Assembly: GCA_946480245.1 (NCBI GenBank)
Contig: CAMLIZ010000002.1
Span: 1 to 64,000 of the forward strand
Reading direction: 5' to 3'
Origin: an uncultured Pseudomonadota bacterium
GTDB taxonomy: Bacteria; Pseudomonadota; Gammaproteobacteria; Burkholderiales; Burkholderiaceae
DNA: 64,000 nt
The notes below the pieces were generated by a model. The model was given only the letters and a program-made list of their open reading frames with translations, was not told the origin of the DNA and ran no database searches. The position numbers were made by a program, and so were the translations under genes. Within the stretch, counting starts at the first letter, position 1. Every line of letters starts with the position of its first letter. Positions 1-10,005 of this stretch are shown one piece after another.

Positions 1-311
1 TGGTCAGCGTGACCGAGCGCACGCGCGAGATCGGCGTGCGCCTGGCCATCGGCGCACTGGAGCGCGAGGTGCTGCTGCAGTTCCTGATCGAGGCGGTGGT
101 GCTGGCCGCCATCGGTGGCCTCACGGGCATCGTGCTGGCGGTGGCGGCATCGGCGCTGCTGGCGCGGCTGATGAGCGTGCCGCTGATCTTCGATCCGTCG
201 ATCATCCTGCTCGCGTTCGCGTTCTCCGCGGCGATCGGCGTGGTGTTCGGGTATTTCCCAGCCCGCCGCGCCGCGCGGCTGGACCCGATCGAGGCGCTGC
301 GCCACGAATGA
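1..311 (+). CDS. MacB/FtsX-type ABC transporter permease, C-terminal fragment
   Basis: Partial gene entering from the left edge; the frame is open from base 3 and stops at 309-311. The visible ~100 residues begin with VSVTERTREIGVR, the signature that follows the first transmembrane helix of the FtsX domain in MacB-type permeases. Two hydrophobic helices follow, then the terminal PARRAARLDPIEALRHE, which is the classic family ending. Such permeases work with a MacB/LolD-like ATPase and usually a membrane-fusion protein to export peptides, macrolides or lipoproteins from the inner membrane. Substrate and partners lie outside the window, so only the family can be called. Confidence 0.9.
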   Translation, partial: VSVTERTREIGVRLAIGALEREVLLQFLIEAVVLAAIGGLTGIVLAVAASALLARLMSVPLIFDPSIILLAFAFSAAIGVVFGYFPARRAARLDPIEALRHE

Positions 312-366
312 GGGTAAAGACGGGGTCGTAATTTCCACAGTGGCTGGGCATCCGTCCCTTCGATAG

Positions 367-1386
<1,020 letters not shown>

Positions 1387-1409
1387 CCAACGGCCGAGCG
1401 GGCTGATCC

Positions 1410-1937
1410 ATGAAGATCCTCGACCGGCTGGAGGAGGTCATCGTCATGCTGATGCTGGCGGCGATGACGCTGCTCACCTTCACGCAGGTGGTGCTGCGCT
1501 ACGTCTTCAACTCCGGCTTCAGCTGGGCGCTGGAGCTGGTGACCGTGTTCTTCGCGGTGATGATCTTCGTCGGCATTTCGTACGGCGTGCGCGTCGGTGC
1601 GCACATCGGCGTGGACGCGCTGGTGCGCAAGCTGCCCGCGGGCGGGCGGCGCGCAGTGTCCATCCTCGTGGTGCTGCTGTGCCTGCTGTACGCCGGCCTC
1701 GTGATCTACGGCTCGATGGTGTACGTGCTGAAGATGAAGCAGATCGGCGTGGAGATGGACGACCTGCCGGTGCCGATCTGGGTGGTGCGCTCGATCCTGC
1801 CGCTGGGCTTTGCGCTGCTCACGCTGCGCCTGCTGCAGGTACTGTGGGGGCTGCTGAGCGGCCGCTCCACCGCGTTGCACCTGGGTGACGAGGCTGCCGA
1901 GGCGCTCAAGCTCAAGGCCGAGGAGAACGCGCCTTGA
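1410..1937 (+). CDS. dctQ: TRAP transporter small permease, DctQ family
   Basis: Small membrane subunit of the TRAP transporter, 175 aa, with four hydrophobic helices. The FxQVVLRYVFNSGFSW motif near residues 27-42 is the DctQ hallmark, and a short charged C-terminal tail follows the last helix. It lies 23 bp after dctP and its stop overlaps the TTG start of dctM by 4 bp, so the three genes should be co-translated. DctQ pairs with DctM in the inner membrane and is needed for transport, although the ion-coupled path is in DctM. Confidence 0.92.
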   Translation: MKILDRLEEVIVMLMLAAMTLLTFTQVVLRYVFNSGFSWALELVTVFFAVMIFVGISYGVRVGAHIGVDALVRKLPAGGRRAVSILVVLLCLLYAGLVIYGSMVYVLKMKQIGVEMDDLPVPIWVVRSILPLGFALLTLRLLQVLWGLLSGRSTALHLGDEAAEALKLKAEENAP

Positions 1938-3214
1938 CCACGCTGATGCTGTTCGTCGCGCTGTTCCTGTTCATGGCGCTGGGCATGCCGGTGGCGGTGT
2001 CGCTCGGCTTGTCCAGCCTGCTGACGATCGTGGTCGTCGGCCAGGATTCGCTGGCCAGCCTGTCGATCAAGCTGTACGAGACCAGCGAGCTCTACACGCT
2101 GCTGTCGATCCCGTACTTCATCCTCGCCGGCGCCATGATGAGCACCGGCGGCGTGGCCAAGCGCATGGTGCGCTTCGCGGTGGCCGCTGTGGGGCATTTG
2201 CGCGGCGGCCTGGCGATCGCCAGCATCGTGGCCTGCACGCTGTTTGCGGCGGTGTCGGGCTCCAGCCCGGCCACGGTGGTGGCGATCGGCTCGATCGTGA
2301 TCGCCGGCATGGTGCGCAGCGGCTACACCAAGGAGTTTGCTGCCGGCGTGATCTGCAACGCCGGCACGCTGGGCATCCTGATCCCGCCGTCGATCGTGAT
2401 GGTGGTGTATGCCGCGGTCACCGACGTGTCGGTGGGGCGCCTGTTCATGGCCGGCATCCTGCCCGGGTTGCTGCTGGCGTTCATGCTGGCCGCGGCGGTG
2501 TGGTGGCGCGCGGGCAAGCTCACGCTCGCGCAAAGCGAGCGCGCCAGCTTGCGCGAGGTGCTGGTGGCGTTCAAGGATTCGGTGTGGGGCCTGGCGCTGC
2601 TGGTCATCATCATGGGCGGCATCTACGGCGGCGTGTTCACGCCCACCGAGGCCGCGGCCGTGGCCGCCGTCTACGCCACCTTCGTGGCGCTGGTGGTCTA
2701 CCGCGACATCAGCTGGCGCCAGCTGCCGCACGTGCTGCTCGACGCCGGCCGCACCACGGTGATGCTGATGTTCATCATCGCCAATGCGCTGCTGTTCGCG
2801 CACGTGCTCACCACCGAGCGCATTCCGCAGACGATCGCCGAGCACATCGTGGCCGCAGGCATGCCCGACTGGGCCTTCCTGCTGGTCGTCAACCTGATCC
2901 TGCTGGTGGCCGGCAACTTCATGGAGCCCACCGGGATCATCCTGATCCTGGCGCCGATCTTTTTTCCGATCTCGCAGCGGCTGGGCATCGACCCCGTTCA
3001 CCTGGGCATCGTGATGGTGGTGAACATGGAGATCGGCATGATCACGCCGCCGGTGGGCCTGAACCTGTTCGTCACGAGCGGCATCACCGGCATGGACCTG
3101 GTGCAGGTGGTGCGCGCGGCGCTGCCGTGGCTGATGGTGCTGCTGCTGTTCCTGGTGATCGTCACCTACGTGCCGCAGATCAGCCTGGTGCTGCCGCACC
3201 TGATGTTCGACTGA
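1934..3214 (+). CDS. dctM: TRAP transporter large permease, DctM family
   Basis: Large 12-helix permease of the TRAP system, 426 aa, normal family length. It catalyses sodium- or proton-coupled solute uptake through the inner membrane. Diagnostic stretches are LLSIPYFILAGAMMSTGG (around residue 55), SGSSPATVVAIGS (around 110), IPPSIVMVVYA, GNFMEPTGIILILAP and EIGMITPPVGLNLFV, all conserved in DctM. The start is a TTG inside the dctQ stop; an ATG lies four codons later, but the coupled TTG keeps the usual N-terminus. The 3' end overlaps the convergent glycosyltransferase gene by 35 bp. Confidence 0.94.
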   Translation: MTTLMLFVALFLFMALGMPVAVSLGLSSLLTIVVVGQDSLASLSIKLYETSELYTLLSIPYFILAGAMMSTGGVAKRMVRFAVAAVGHLRGGLAIASIVACTLFAAVSGSSPATVVAIGSIVIAGMVRSGYTKEFAAGVICNAGTLGILIPPSIVMVVYAAVTDVSVGRLFMAGILPGLLLAFMLAAAVWWRAGKLTLAQSERASLREVLVAFKDSVWGLALLVIIMGGIYGGVFTPTEAAAVAAVYATFVALVVYRDISWRQLPHVLLDAGRTTVMLMFIIANALLFAHVLTTERIPQTIAEHIVAAGMPDWAFLLVVNLILLVAGNFMEPTGIILILAPIFFPISQRLGIDPVHLGIVMVVNMEIGMITPPVGLNLFVTSGITGMDLVQVVRAALPWLMVLLLFLVIVTYVPQISLVLPHLMFD

Positions 3215-4802
3215 CCCCTGGCGCCGCCGGGCGGCTCAGGGCGCGACACAGGCGGTCGTCGCGCTGCAGGCGCCACAACGAGCTCTCCGGCGTGACCGCG
3301 GTGCGCACGGCGCGCGCCGGCAGCCCGGCCGGGGGCTCCGCCTTGCTCACCCACCACGTCACGGGTTGCCGGCACGCGAACGCCGGCAACGCCGCCGGCC
3401 GCAGCAGGCGCGCCGCGCCCTGCGCAGGCTCGAAGGCCGCGGCGTCCTGCAGCTCCTTGCGCCAATCGTCGTGCTGCGCAATGTGCGGATCGTCCCAGTC
3501 GGACATCACCAGCGGTGACGCGCGCAGCCGAGCGTAGAACGCGATGTCGTAGGGGTTCTGGTTCCCGTAGACCACAGGCTCGCCGGCGCGCGCCGCCTGC
3601 AGCAGCACGCGCCCCAGCACGGCATGCGAGTGCGGGTGCGCGCGTGCCACCGCGAGCACCGTCATGGCGCTGGCCACGCCGGCGATGCCCACGCAGGCCA
3701 CCAGCAGGCGCCGGCCGAGTGGCCCGCGCGACAGCACCGCGTCGCCGAGCAGCCATGCCAGCGGCGCAAGTGCCGGCATCACATAGCCCACCGGCTTGGA
3801 GCGCGGCAACGAGAAGAACACCAGCACCACCAGCATCCAGCTCAGCATCAGCAGCCGCACTGCGGCATGGTCTTCGTCCAGGGCGCGCCGGCGCCACACC
3901 CAGGGCAGTGCCAGCGAGGACGGCAATGCGAGCAGCGCCAGCGCCACCGGGTAGTACCAGAACGGCTCGACGTTGTTGAAGCCGCCCGCGGCGAAGCGGC
4001 GCAGGTGGTGGTACACGACGAAGTAGTCGAAGAAGCCGGGGTAGCGCTGCTGCATCAGCAGGAACCACGGCAGCCCCAGCAGCAGGAACACCAGGACGCC
4101 GGTCGCGGAGAACAGGCGTGGCAGCTGCCGCGCCCGGCCGCACGCGAGCAGCCAGATCGGCAGGATCAGGGCCGGCAGCACCGCACCGATCAAGCCCTTG
4201 GCCAGCACGCCGAGCGCGGCCACCGCATACGCGCCGATCAACGGGGCGCGGTACGGCGCACCGCGCGCCTGCAGCAGCATTGCGTGCGCGCCCAACAGCA
4301 CCGTGCAGCCGATGCAGGCGGCCACCAGCATGTCCAGGTTCGCGAACTGCGCACCCAGGTAGAAGAACGGCTGCGTGGCCAGCAGCGCGACGATCCACGG
4401 CGCCTGGCGTGCGCCCACCCAGCGGCGCGTGAACAGCGCCAGTGCCAGCGCGAGCGCGGTGGCACCCAGCAGCGAGGGCACGCGCACCGCGAAGGCCGTG
4501 GGCCCGAACAGGTGCATCGCGGCGCTGCCGAGCCAGTAATACAGCGGCGGCTTGTGGAAGAAGGGCAGGCCGTTCAGCGTGGGCACGGCCCAATGGCCGG
4601 TGCTGAACATCTCCCACGCGACGCCCGCGTAGCGACCTTCGTCCGGCAGGTACAGCGGCCGCGCCCAGGCCAGCAGCGCCAGCCACGCCATCACGGCAGC
4701 AGCCAGGGCGCCTGCCTTGAGGATGCGCGCCGCACGACGCGCGTCGGTAGACGGCAGCGCGAGGGCGGCAGGCGGGCGCAGGGCGTGGTCGGAATCTGTC
4801 AC
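3180..4802 (-). CDS. GT-C family membrane glycosyltransferase (PMT/ArnT-like)
   Basis: Integral membrane glycosyltransferase, 540 aa, of the PMT_2/ArnT type, which moves sugars from polyprenyl-phosphate carriers to lipids or proteins at the periplasmic face. The first periplasmic loop has the acidic motif YLPDEGRYAGVAWEMF (about residues 51-66), which holds the catalytic Asp of this superfamily, followed by PFFHKPPLYYWLGS, as in ArnT and related enzymes. About 11-12 hydrophobic helices follow, then a ~150-residue periplasmic C-terminal domain. The start is GTG. It stands alone and converges on dctM. Without arn genes nearby, a lipid A aminoarabinose role should not be assumed. Confidence 0.85.
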   Translation of the reverse strand: MTDSDHALRPPAALALPSTDARRAARILKAGALAAAVMAWLALLAWARPLYLPDEGRYAGVAWEMFSTGHWAVPTLNGLPFFHKPPLYYWLGSAAMHLFGPTAFAVRVPSLLGATALALALALFTRRWVGARQAPWIVALLATQPFFYLGAQFANLDMLVAACIGCTVLLGAHAMLLQARGAPYRAPLIGAYAVAALGVLAKGLIGAVLPALILPIWLLACGRARQLPRLFSATGVLVFLLLGLPWFLLMQQRYPGFFDYFVVYHHLRRFAAGGFNNVEPFWYYPVALALLALPSSLALPWVWRRRALDEDHAAVRLLMLSWMLVVLVFFSLPRSKPVGYVMPALAPLAWLLGDAVLSRGPLGRRLLVACVGIAGVASAMTVLAVARAHPHSHAVLGRVLLQAARAGEPVVYGNQNPYDIAFYARLRASPLVMSDWDDPHIAQHDDWRKELQDAAAFEPAQGAARLLRPAALPAFACRQPVTWWVSKAEPPAGLPARAVRTAVTPESSLWRLQRDDRLCRALSRPAAPGVSRTSGAAAPG

Positions 4803-4855
4803 GTTGCCAGCCTAGGTGGGCGACCTTAGCGCCGTCTTAGCACGGCGCCGCACGG

Positions 4856-5311
4856 TCAAGGGCTGTCTTGCGCCTGCCGTACCAGCAGCACCGGCAGCAG
4901 GCTTTCACGCAGCACCATTTCGGCATCGCTTCCCAGGGCCAGGCGGTTGAAGCCGCGGCGCCCGTGCGTGCCCATCACGATCAGTTCGCAGCCGGTGTTG
5001 CCGGCTTCCTCGATCACCACGTCCGCAATGCGTTGGTGCGTGACGTCACGCAGGCGGCTCTCGGTGCCGACCCCGGCCTCCGCGGCTTCGGCCTCGGCAC
5101 GCGCCAGCAGCCGCCGCCCCTGCTGCCGCTGCAGCTCCAGCGTCTCCTGGTAGGCGGAGACCGAGGCCATCTCGGCCAGCAAGGGGTAGTCGTCCACCAC
5201 GTGCAGCAGTACCAGCCGGGCCTTCTGGCTGGCGGCGAGCGCGATCGCCTCGCGCAGGCCGCGCTCGGCGGTGGGGCTGCCGTCGATCGGCACAAGGATC
5301 TTTCGGTACAT
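4856..5311 (-). CDS. Universal stress protein, UspA family
   Basis: Single-domain Usp protein, 151 aa, cytoplasmic. It opens MYRKILVPIDGSPTAERGL, the usual first strand and loop, and ends with the nucleotide-binding signature G-x2-G-x9-G-S (GTHGRRGFNRLALGSDAE around residues 116-133), so it belongs to the ATP-binding subclass. Such proteins support survival under stress, starvation or low oxygen. It is transcribed away from the hybrid kinase gene; a GGAG ribosome site precedes the ATG. No partner is evident. Confidence 0.92.
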   Translation of the reverse strand: MYRKILVPIDGSPTAERGLREAIALAASQKARLVLLHVVDDYPLLAEMASVSAYQETLELQRQQGRRLLARAEAEAAEAGVGTESRLRDVTHQRIADVVIEEAGNTGCELIVMGTHGRRGFNRLALGSDAEMVLRESLLPVLLVRQAQDSP

Positions 5312-5452
5312 CGTCAGTCTCCGCAGCCGGGGTCACCGGGTCACAACCCATTCTTGGGTGCCGGGCCTGTGCCGCGCTTGATGTGGCTCAACGCGAGCGC
5401 CTGCCTTTTCCAGACAAATCGCCACTGGCCCACTCACACGCCCACGCGCCGC

Positions 5453-7600
5453 ATGCCCGATCCCCATACCGGCAACGCCCCCAGCACGCCCGACGAGGTG
5501 GATCGCCTGCGTCGCCTGTCGCGGTTCTATCGGGCGTTGTCGGACGCCACGCGGGCGATGATGAGCACCACCGATCCGCTGGCGTTGTATGCGCAGGTGT
5601 GCCGCATTGTGGTGGAGTCGGGAGGTGCCAGCATGGCCTGGATCGGCATGGTGCAGCAGGACCGGCTCGTGCCGGTGGCCTGGGGCGGCGCGGCGCGGCG
5701 CTACACCGAGGGGCTGGTGATCGAGCTGCCCCCACCGGGCGCGGCGCGGCAGACGCTGGGACCCACCGCCAGCGCGGTGGTCCACGGCCGGCACAGCATC
5801 TGCAACGACTTCATGAACGACCCGTCGGCCGCGCCGTGGCGTGAGCGCGCCCGGCCTTTCGGCGTGGGATCGTCGGGCGCGTTTCCGCTGCGGCGGGCGG
5901 GGCAGGTGGTGGGCACGCTCAACATCTACTTCGACCAGCCCCAGGCCTTCGACGAAGAGATGGTGCAGCTGGCCGAGCAGATCGCCGGCAACGTGGCGTT
6001 CGCGCTGGAACACATCGACAGCGCGCGCGCCCGCGCCGCGGCGGTGGAGGCCGCGCGCGAGCGCGAGGTGCAACTGGCCGGCATCGTGGACACGGCGCTC
6101 GACGCGATCATCACCATCAACGCGCACCAACGCATCGTGGTGTTCAACGAGGCGGCGGTGCGCATGTTCCGCGTACCGGCCGAGGAGGCGATCGGCAGCA
6201 CGCTGGAGCGCCTTGTCCCCGAGGCCAGGCGGAGCGAGCATCGTCGCTTCGTGCAGGCCTTTGCCGAAGAAGGCATCACCTCGCGCCCGATGGGCCGGCC
6301 GCGCACGCTGACCGGCCGGCGCGTCGACGGCGAGGAGTTTCCGATGGAAGCCTCCATCTCGCGCATGGGCGAGGGTCCGCGCCTGCTGATGACCGTGATG
6401 GCGCGCGACGTGACGCAGCTGCGCGAGGCCGATCTGGCCCGTGTGGCGCGCGCCGCCGCCGAAGCCGCCAACCAGGCCAAGACCGAGTTCCTGTCGCGCA
6501 TCAGCCATGAGCTGCGCACGCCCTTGAACGCGGTGCTCGGCTTCGCGCAGCTGATGCAGGCGGACGTGACGGACCCGCTCAGCGCGCACCACCGCGAGCA
6601 GATCGAACTGGTGCTGCAGGCCGGCCAGCACCTGCGCACGCTGATCGACGAGATGCTCGACGTGTCGCGCATCGAGGCCGGCCGCGTGGCAATGGAGGTG
6701 CGCGACTTCGACCTTCGGGAGCTGCTCGACGTGGTGCTGCGCATGAACCAGCCGCATGCCCAGCAGTGCGGCGTGGCGCTGCAGGCCGACACGGCCCAGG
6801 CAGCGCCCTTGCTGTTGCGCAGCGACCCGTCACGGCTGCGCCAGGTGATGCTCAATCTGGTATCGAACGCGATCAAGTACAACCGCCCCGGCGGCTGGGT
6901 GCGGGTGGCGGTGGTGCGGGACTCGCACTTCGTGCACATCGAGGTCAGCGACAACGGATGGGGCATGACGCCGGAGCAGACGGCCGCGCTGTTCCAACCC
7001 TTCAATCGCCTTGGCCGCGAACAAAGCGAGGTGCCCGGCACCGGCATCGGGCTGGTGCTCGCGCGCCAGCTCGTCGGCCTGATGGGCGGCGAGTTGTCGA
7101 TCGACAGCCAGGCCGGCGCCGGCACGCGCGCCCGCGTCACCCTGCCGGCCTGCGGGGCCAGCACCATTGCACAACTGCCGGGCGAGCTGCGCAGCGCACA
7201 CGGCGAGGACGGGGCCGACCCCGCCGGCGTGGTGCTCTACATCGAGGACAACCCGATCAACGTGATCCTGGTGGAGCAGTTGCTGGCGCGCTGGCCGAAG
7301 GTGCAGCTCGTGGTGGCCGCGGACGGCGCCAGCGGCCTGGAGCGCGCGTGCAGCCTGCGGCCCGATGTGTTGCTGCTGGACATGCAGCTGCCGGACACCA
7401 CCGGCTTGCAGGTGCTGCGCAGCCTGCGCGAGGACCCGCGTTGCCGGCACCTGAAGGTGGTGGCGTTGTCGGCCGGCGCGCACCCGGAGGACGCTGCCGC
7501 CGCGCGCGCGGCCGGCGCGCTCGATTACTGGACCAAGCCGATCGACTTTCAGCGCTTTACACAGGGGATGCGCCGGCTGCTGCCGCGCAGCCGGGAGTAA
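5453..7600 (+). CDS. Hybrid sensor histidine kinase (GAF-PAS-HisKA-HATPase-REC)
   Basis: Soluble-looking hybrid kinase, about 715 aa. Domains in order: a GAF-like sensor (residues ~30-185), a PAS domain (~205-320), the dimerisation/phosphoacceptor domain with SRISHELRTPLN (His352), an HATPase domain with N-box LVSNAIKYN and G-boxes DNGWGM and GTGIGL, then a receiver with phosphoacceptor Asp643 in LLLDMQLPD and the distal Lys in WTKPIDF. No membrane helix is predicted by eye, so the signal should be cytoplasmic. The frame is open far upstream, but I chose the ATG at 5453 because the upstream part overlaps the antisense uspA gene and has no domain content. The receiver gene at 7673 lies downstream on the same strand. 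Confidence 0.88.
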   Translation: MPDPHTGNAPSTPDEVDRLRRLSRFYRALSDATRAMMSTTDPLALYAQVCRIVVESGGASMAWIGMVQQDRLVPVAWGGAARRYTEGLVIELPPPGAARQTLGPTASAVVHGRHSICNDFMNDPSAAPWRERARPFGVGSSGAFPLRRAGQVVGTLNIYFDQPQAFDEEMVQLAEQIAGNVAFALEHIDSARARAAAVEAAREREVQLAGIVDTALDAIITINAHQRIVVFNEAAVRMFRVPAEEAIGSTLERLVPEARRSEHRRFVQAFAEEGITSRPMGRPRTLTGRRVDGEEFPMEASISRMGEGPRLLMTVMARDVTQLREADLARVARAAAEAANQAKTEFLSRISHELRTPLNAVLGFAQLMQADVTDPLSAHHREQIELVLQAGQHLRTLIDEMLDVSRIEAGRVAMEVRDFDLRELLDVVLRMNQPHAQQCGVALQADTAQAAPLLLRSDPSRLRQVMLNLVSNAIKYNRPGGWVRVAVVRDSHFVHIEVSDNGWGMTPEQTAALFQPFNRLGREQSEVPGTGIGLVLARQLVGLMGGELSIDSQAGAGTRARVTLPACGASTIAQLPGELRSAHGEDGADPAGVVLYIEDNPINVILVEQLLARWPKVQLVVAADGASGLERACSLRPDVLLLDMQLPDTTGLQVLRSLREDPRCRHLKVVALSAGAHPEDAAAARAAGALDYWTKPIDFQRFTQGMRRLLPRSRE

Positions 7601-7672
7601 GCCGCGGGCAGGGGGCAGGGGCAGGCACGCGACTTGCCGCGCTACCGGCATTGCAGTACCCGGTGCCCTCCC

Positions 7673-8053
7673 ATGAGCAAGAAGATCCTGGTGGCGGACG
7701 ACAACCGCGACGCGGCCGACTCGCTGGCCGTGCTGCTCGACTGGCTGGGTTACGAGGTGGTGGCCTGCTACGACGGCGCGGCCGCGGTGCAGATGGCGCG
7801 CACCTTCAATCCCGATCTCGTGATCCTGGACATCAACATGCCGGTGATGGACGGCTATGAGGCCGCCAAGTCGCTGCGGCGCGCCAACGGCGACCGGCTG
7901 ATGCTGGCGGCCATCACCGGTGCGCCCAGCTGGGAGACCGGCGAAAAGGCGCGCGCGGTGGGCTTCGACGCCCACTTCGGCAAGCCGATGGATGGCCGCG
8001 ACATCGAGAACCTGCTGCAGCGCCTGGGTGCCGGCACGTCGCACACCGGCTGA
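7673..8053 (+). CDS. Stand-alone CheY-like response regulator receiver
   Basis: Single receiver domain, 126 aa, with no output domain. It contains the acidic pair in LVADDNRDAADSL, the phosphoacceptor Asp53 in VILDINMP and the conserved Lys in FGKPMDG. The start is the ATG at 7673; the frame is open 39 bp further up, but that part adds nothing conserved. It lies between two hybrid kinases on the same strand, so it probably receives phosphate from one or both or acts as a phosphate sink. The target cannot be named. Confidence 0.88.
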   Translation: MSKKILVADDNRDAADSLAVLLDWLGYEVVACYDGAAAVQMARTFNPDLVILDINMPVMDGYEAAKSLRRANGDRLMLAAITGAPSWETGEKARAVGFDAHFGKPMDGRDIENLLQRLGAGTSHTG

Positions 8054-8103
8054 ACGGCCGCGTTGCGGCCATGGCGGGACGCTCGCTTGCTTGAGGGCTC
8101 GCG

Positions 8104-9987
8104 ATGCGTCTGCCTGAACTCGAATCGATCTACCAGACCGCGCCCGTCGGACTGGCCGTGCTCGACCTCGAATTGCGCTTCGTGCGCGTCAACGAGCGCC
8201 TGGCCGAGATGAACGGCACCAGCATCGAGGCCCACCTGGGCCGCAGCGTGCACGAGGTGGTGCCCGATGTGGCCGCGCAGGCCGAGGCCGTGCTGCGCCG
8301 CGTGCTGGCCACCGGTGAGCCGGTGCGCGACCTGGAGGTGCACGGCGAAACCCGCGCGCGACCGGGCGAGCGCCGCGTGTGGCGCGAGCAGTTCTTTCCG
8401 CTGCGCGACGAACACGGTGCGATCGCCGGCATCAGCGTGGTGGCCGAGGAGATCACCGAGCGCCGGGAGGCCGCACGCCTGCTGCAGCACTCCCAGTTGC
8501 GCCTTCAGGTGGCGCTGGATGCCGCGGCCATGGGTGTGTGGGACTGGTCGCACGCCGGCGTGGCCACCTACTGGAGCCCCGGCGTGTTTCGCCTGCTCGG
8601 GCTGCCGGAGCAGGTGCAGGGCGGAGCCGACTTCAACCTGCTGCTGCAGCGCGTGCACCCGGACGACCGCGCCGCACTGGATGCCGAGATCGCGCGCGCG
8701 CTCGACAAGGGCGGCGACTACCAGGCCGAGTTCCGCGTGCCGGCCGCCGACGGCACCGTGCGCTGGCTGGCCGGCCGCGGCCGCGTGATCCGCGACGAAG
8801 CCCCGGATGCGTCGTCCCGCGTGGTCGGCGTGCTGTTCGACATCACCGAACGCAGGCAGATCGAGCAGGCGCTGCGTGAGGCCGATGCGCGCCGCACCGA
8901 GTTCATGGCGATGCTGGCGCACGAGCTGCGCAACCCGCTGGCCCCGATCGTCAACGCCGTGCGGCTGCTGGAGCGTGCGGGCGACGTGCCCGAGCGGCGC
9001 GAGGCCGCCACGCAGATCCTGCGCCGCCAGAGCACGCACATGGCACGCCTGGTGGACGACCTGCTCGAGGTCAGCCGCATCGCTCAAGGGCTGATCGAGC
9101 TGCGCATCGAGAACGTGCTCGTCGCCACCTCGATCTTCCAGGCCGTGGAGGCCGTGCGCGCGCAGGCCCGCGAGCGGCACCAGGCGCTGGGAGTGGATGT
9201 GCCGCCCACGCTGGACCTGGTGGCCGACCCGGCGCGGCTGACGCAGATCGTCTCCAACCTGGTGACCAACGCGGTCAAGTACACGCAGGACGGGGGCATC
9301 ATCGACGTCAGTGCGCGCGCCGACGGCGAGGACTGGCTGGAGATCATGGTGCGCGACAACGGCAACGGCATCTCGCCGGAGCTGCTGCCGCGGCTGTTCG
9401 ACCTCTTCACGCAAGACCAGCGCACGCTGGACCGCTCCGAAGGCGGCATGGGCATCGGGCTGGCGCTGGTGCGCCGCCTCACCGAGCTGCACGGCGGCAG
9501 CGTGCATTGCGACAGCGCCGGGCCGGGGCAGGGCGCCACGTTCACCGTGCGCCTGCCGCGCCGCGGCCGGCGTGAGGAGCAGCGTGGCACGCCGGTGTCG
9601 CGCATCCCGGCGCGGCTGGCTCCCATGCCCATGCTGGTGGTCGACGACAACCGCGACGCGGCACAGACCCTGGCCTCGCTGCTCGCACTGGACGGCCATC
9701 GCGTGGAGGTGGCCACCGATGGGCAGGCCGCGCTGGCGATGGCGACGTCATTGCAACCGCGCGTGGTGGTGCTCGACCTGGGCCTGCCGAAGATGAATGG
9801 CCTGGCCGTGGCGCGCGCCTTGCGCGCCGATGCACGCACGCGCGACGTCGTGCTGATCGCCGTCTCCGGCTATGCCCAGGCAAGCGACCGCACGGCCACT
9901 GCGGAGGCCGGCTTCGATGCGCACCTGGCCAAGCCGGTGGAGTTGGCCGACCTGTACCGCGTGATCGAAGCGCATCTCGGCCGCTGA
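8104..9987 (+). CDS. Hybrid sensor histidine kinase (PAS-PAS-HisKA-HATPase-REC)
   Basis: 627-aa cytoplasmic hybrid kinase. Two PAS domains (about residues 8-120 and 135-255; the second is PAS_3-like with a PAC segment ending GVLFDITERRQIEQAL), then the H-box MLAHELRNPLAP with phosphoacceptor His273, an HATPase domain (NLVTNAVKYT, DNGNGI, GMGIGLALV) and a C-terminal receiver with Asp558 in VVLDLGLPKMNG and Lys in LAKPVEL. It starts 50 bp after the stand-alone receiver. The stop codon sits in the loop of a 7-bp inverted repeat (CGGCCGC-TGA-GCGGCCG, 9978-9994), which may help end transcription against the convergent ABC transporter operon. Confidence 0.9.
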   Translation: MRLPELESIYQTAPVGLAVLDLELRFVRVNERLAEMNGTSIEAHLGRSVHEVVPDVAAQAEAVLRRVLATGEPVRDLEVHGETRARPGERRVWREQFFPLRDEHGAIAGISVVAEEITERREAARLLQHSQLRLQVALDAAAMGVWDWSHAGVATYWSPGVFRLLGLPEQVQGGADFNLLLQRVHPDDRAALDAEIARALDKGGDYQAEFRVPAADGTVRWLAGRGRVIRDEAPDASSRVVGVLFDITERRQIEQALREADARRTEFMAMLAHELRNPLAPIVNAVRLLERAGDVPERREAATQILRRQSTHMARLVDDLLEVSRIAQGLIELRIENVLVATSIFQAVEAVRAQARERHQALGVDVPPTLDLVADPARLTQIVSNLVTNAVKYTQDGGIIDVSARADGEDWLEIMVRDNGNGISPELLPRLFDLFTQDQRTLDRSEGGMGIGLALVRRLTELHGGSVHCDSAGPGQGATFTVRLPRRGRREEQRGTPVSRIPARLAPMPMLVVDDNRDAAQTLASLLALDGHRVEVATDGQAALAMATSLQPRVVVLDLGLPKMNGLAVARALRADARTRDVVLIAVSGYAQASDRTATAEAGFDAHLAKPVELADLYRVIEAHLGR

Positions 9988-10005
9988 GCGGCCGCGCTCA
10001 CTCGC

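Noticed and set aside
4868..5452. N-terminal extension of the hybrid kinase frame
   Set aside because: It runs antisense through uspA and has no sensor domain; the kinase is complete from the ATG at 5453.
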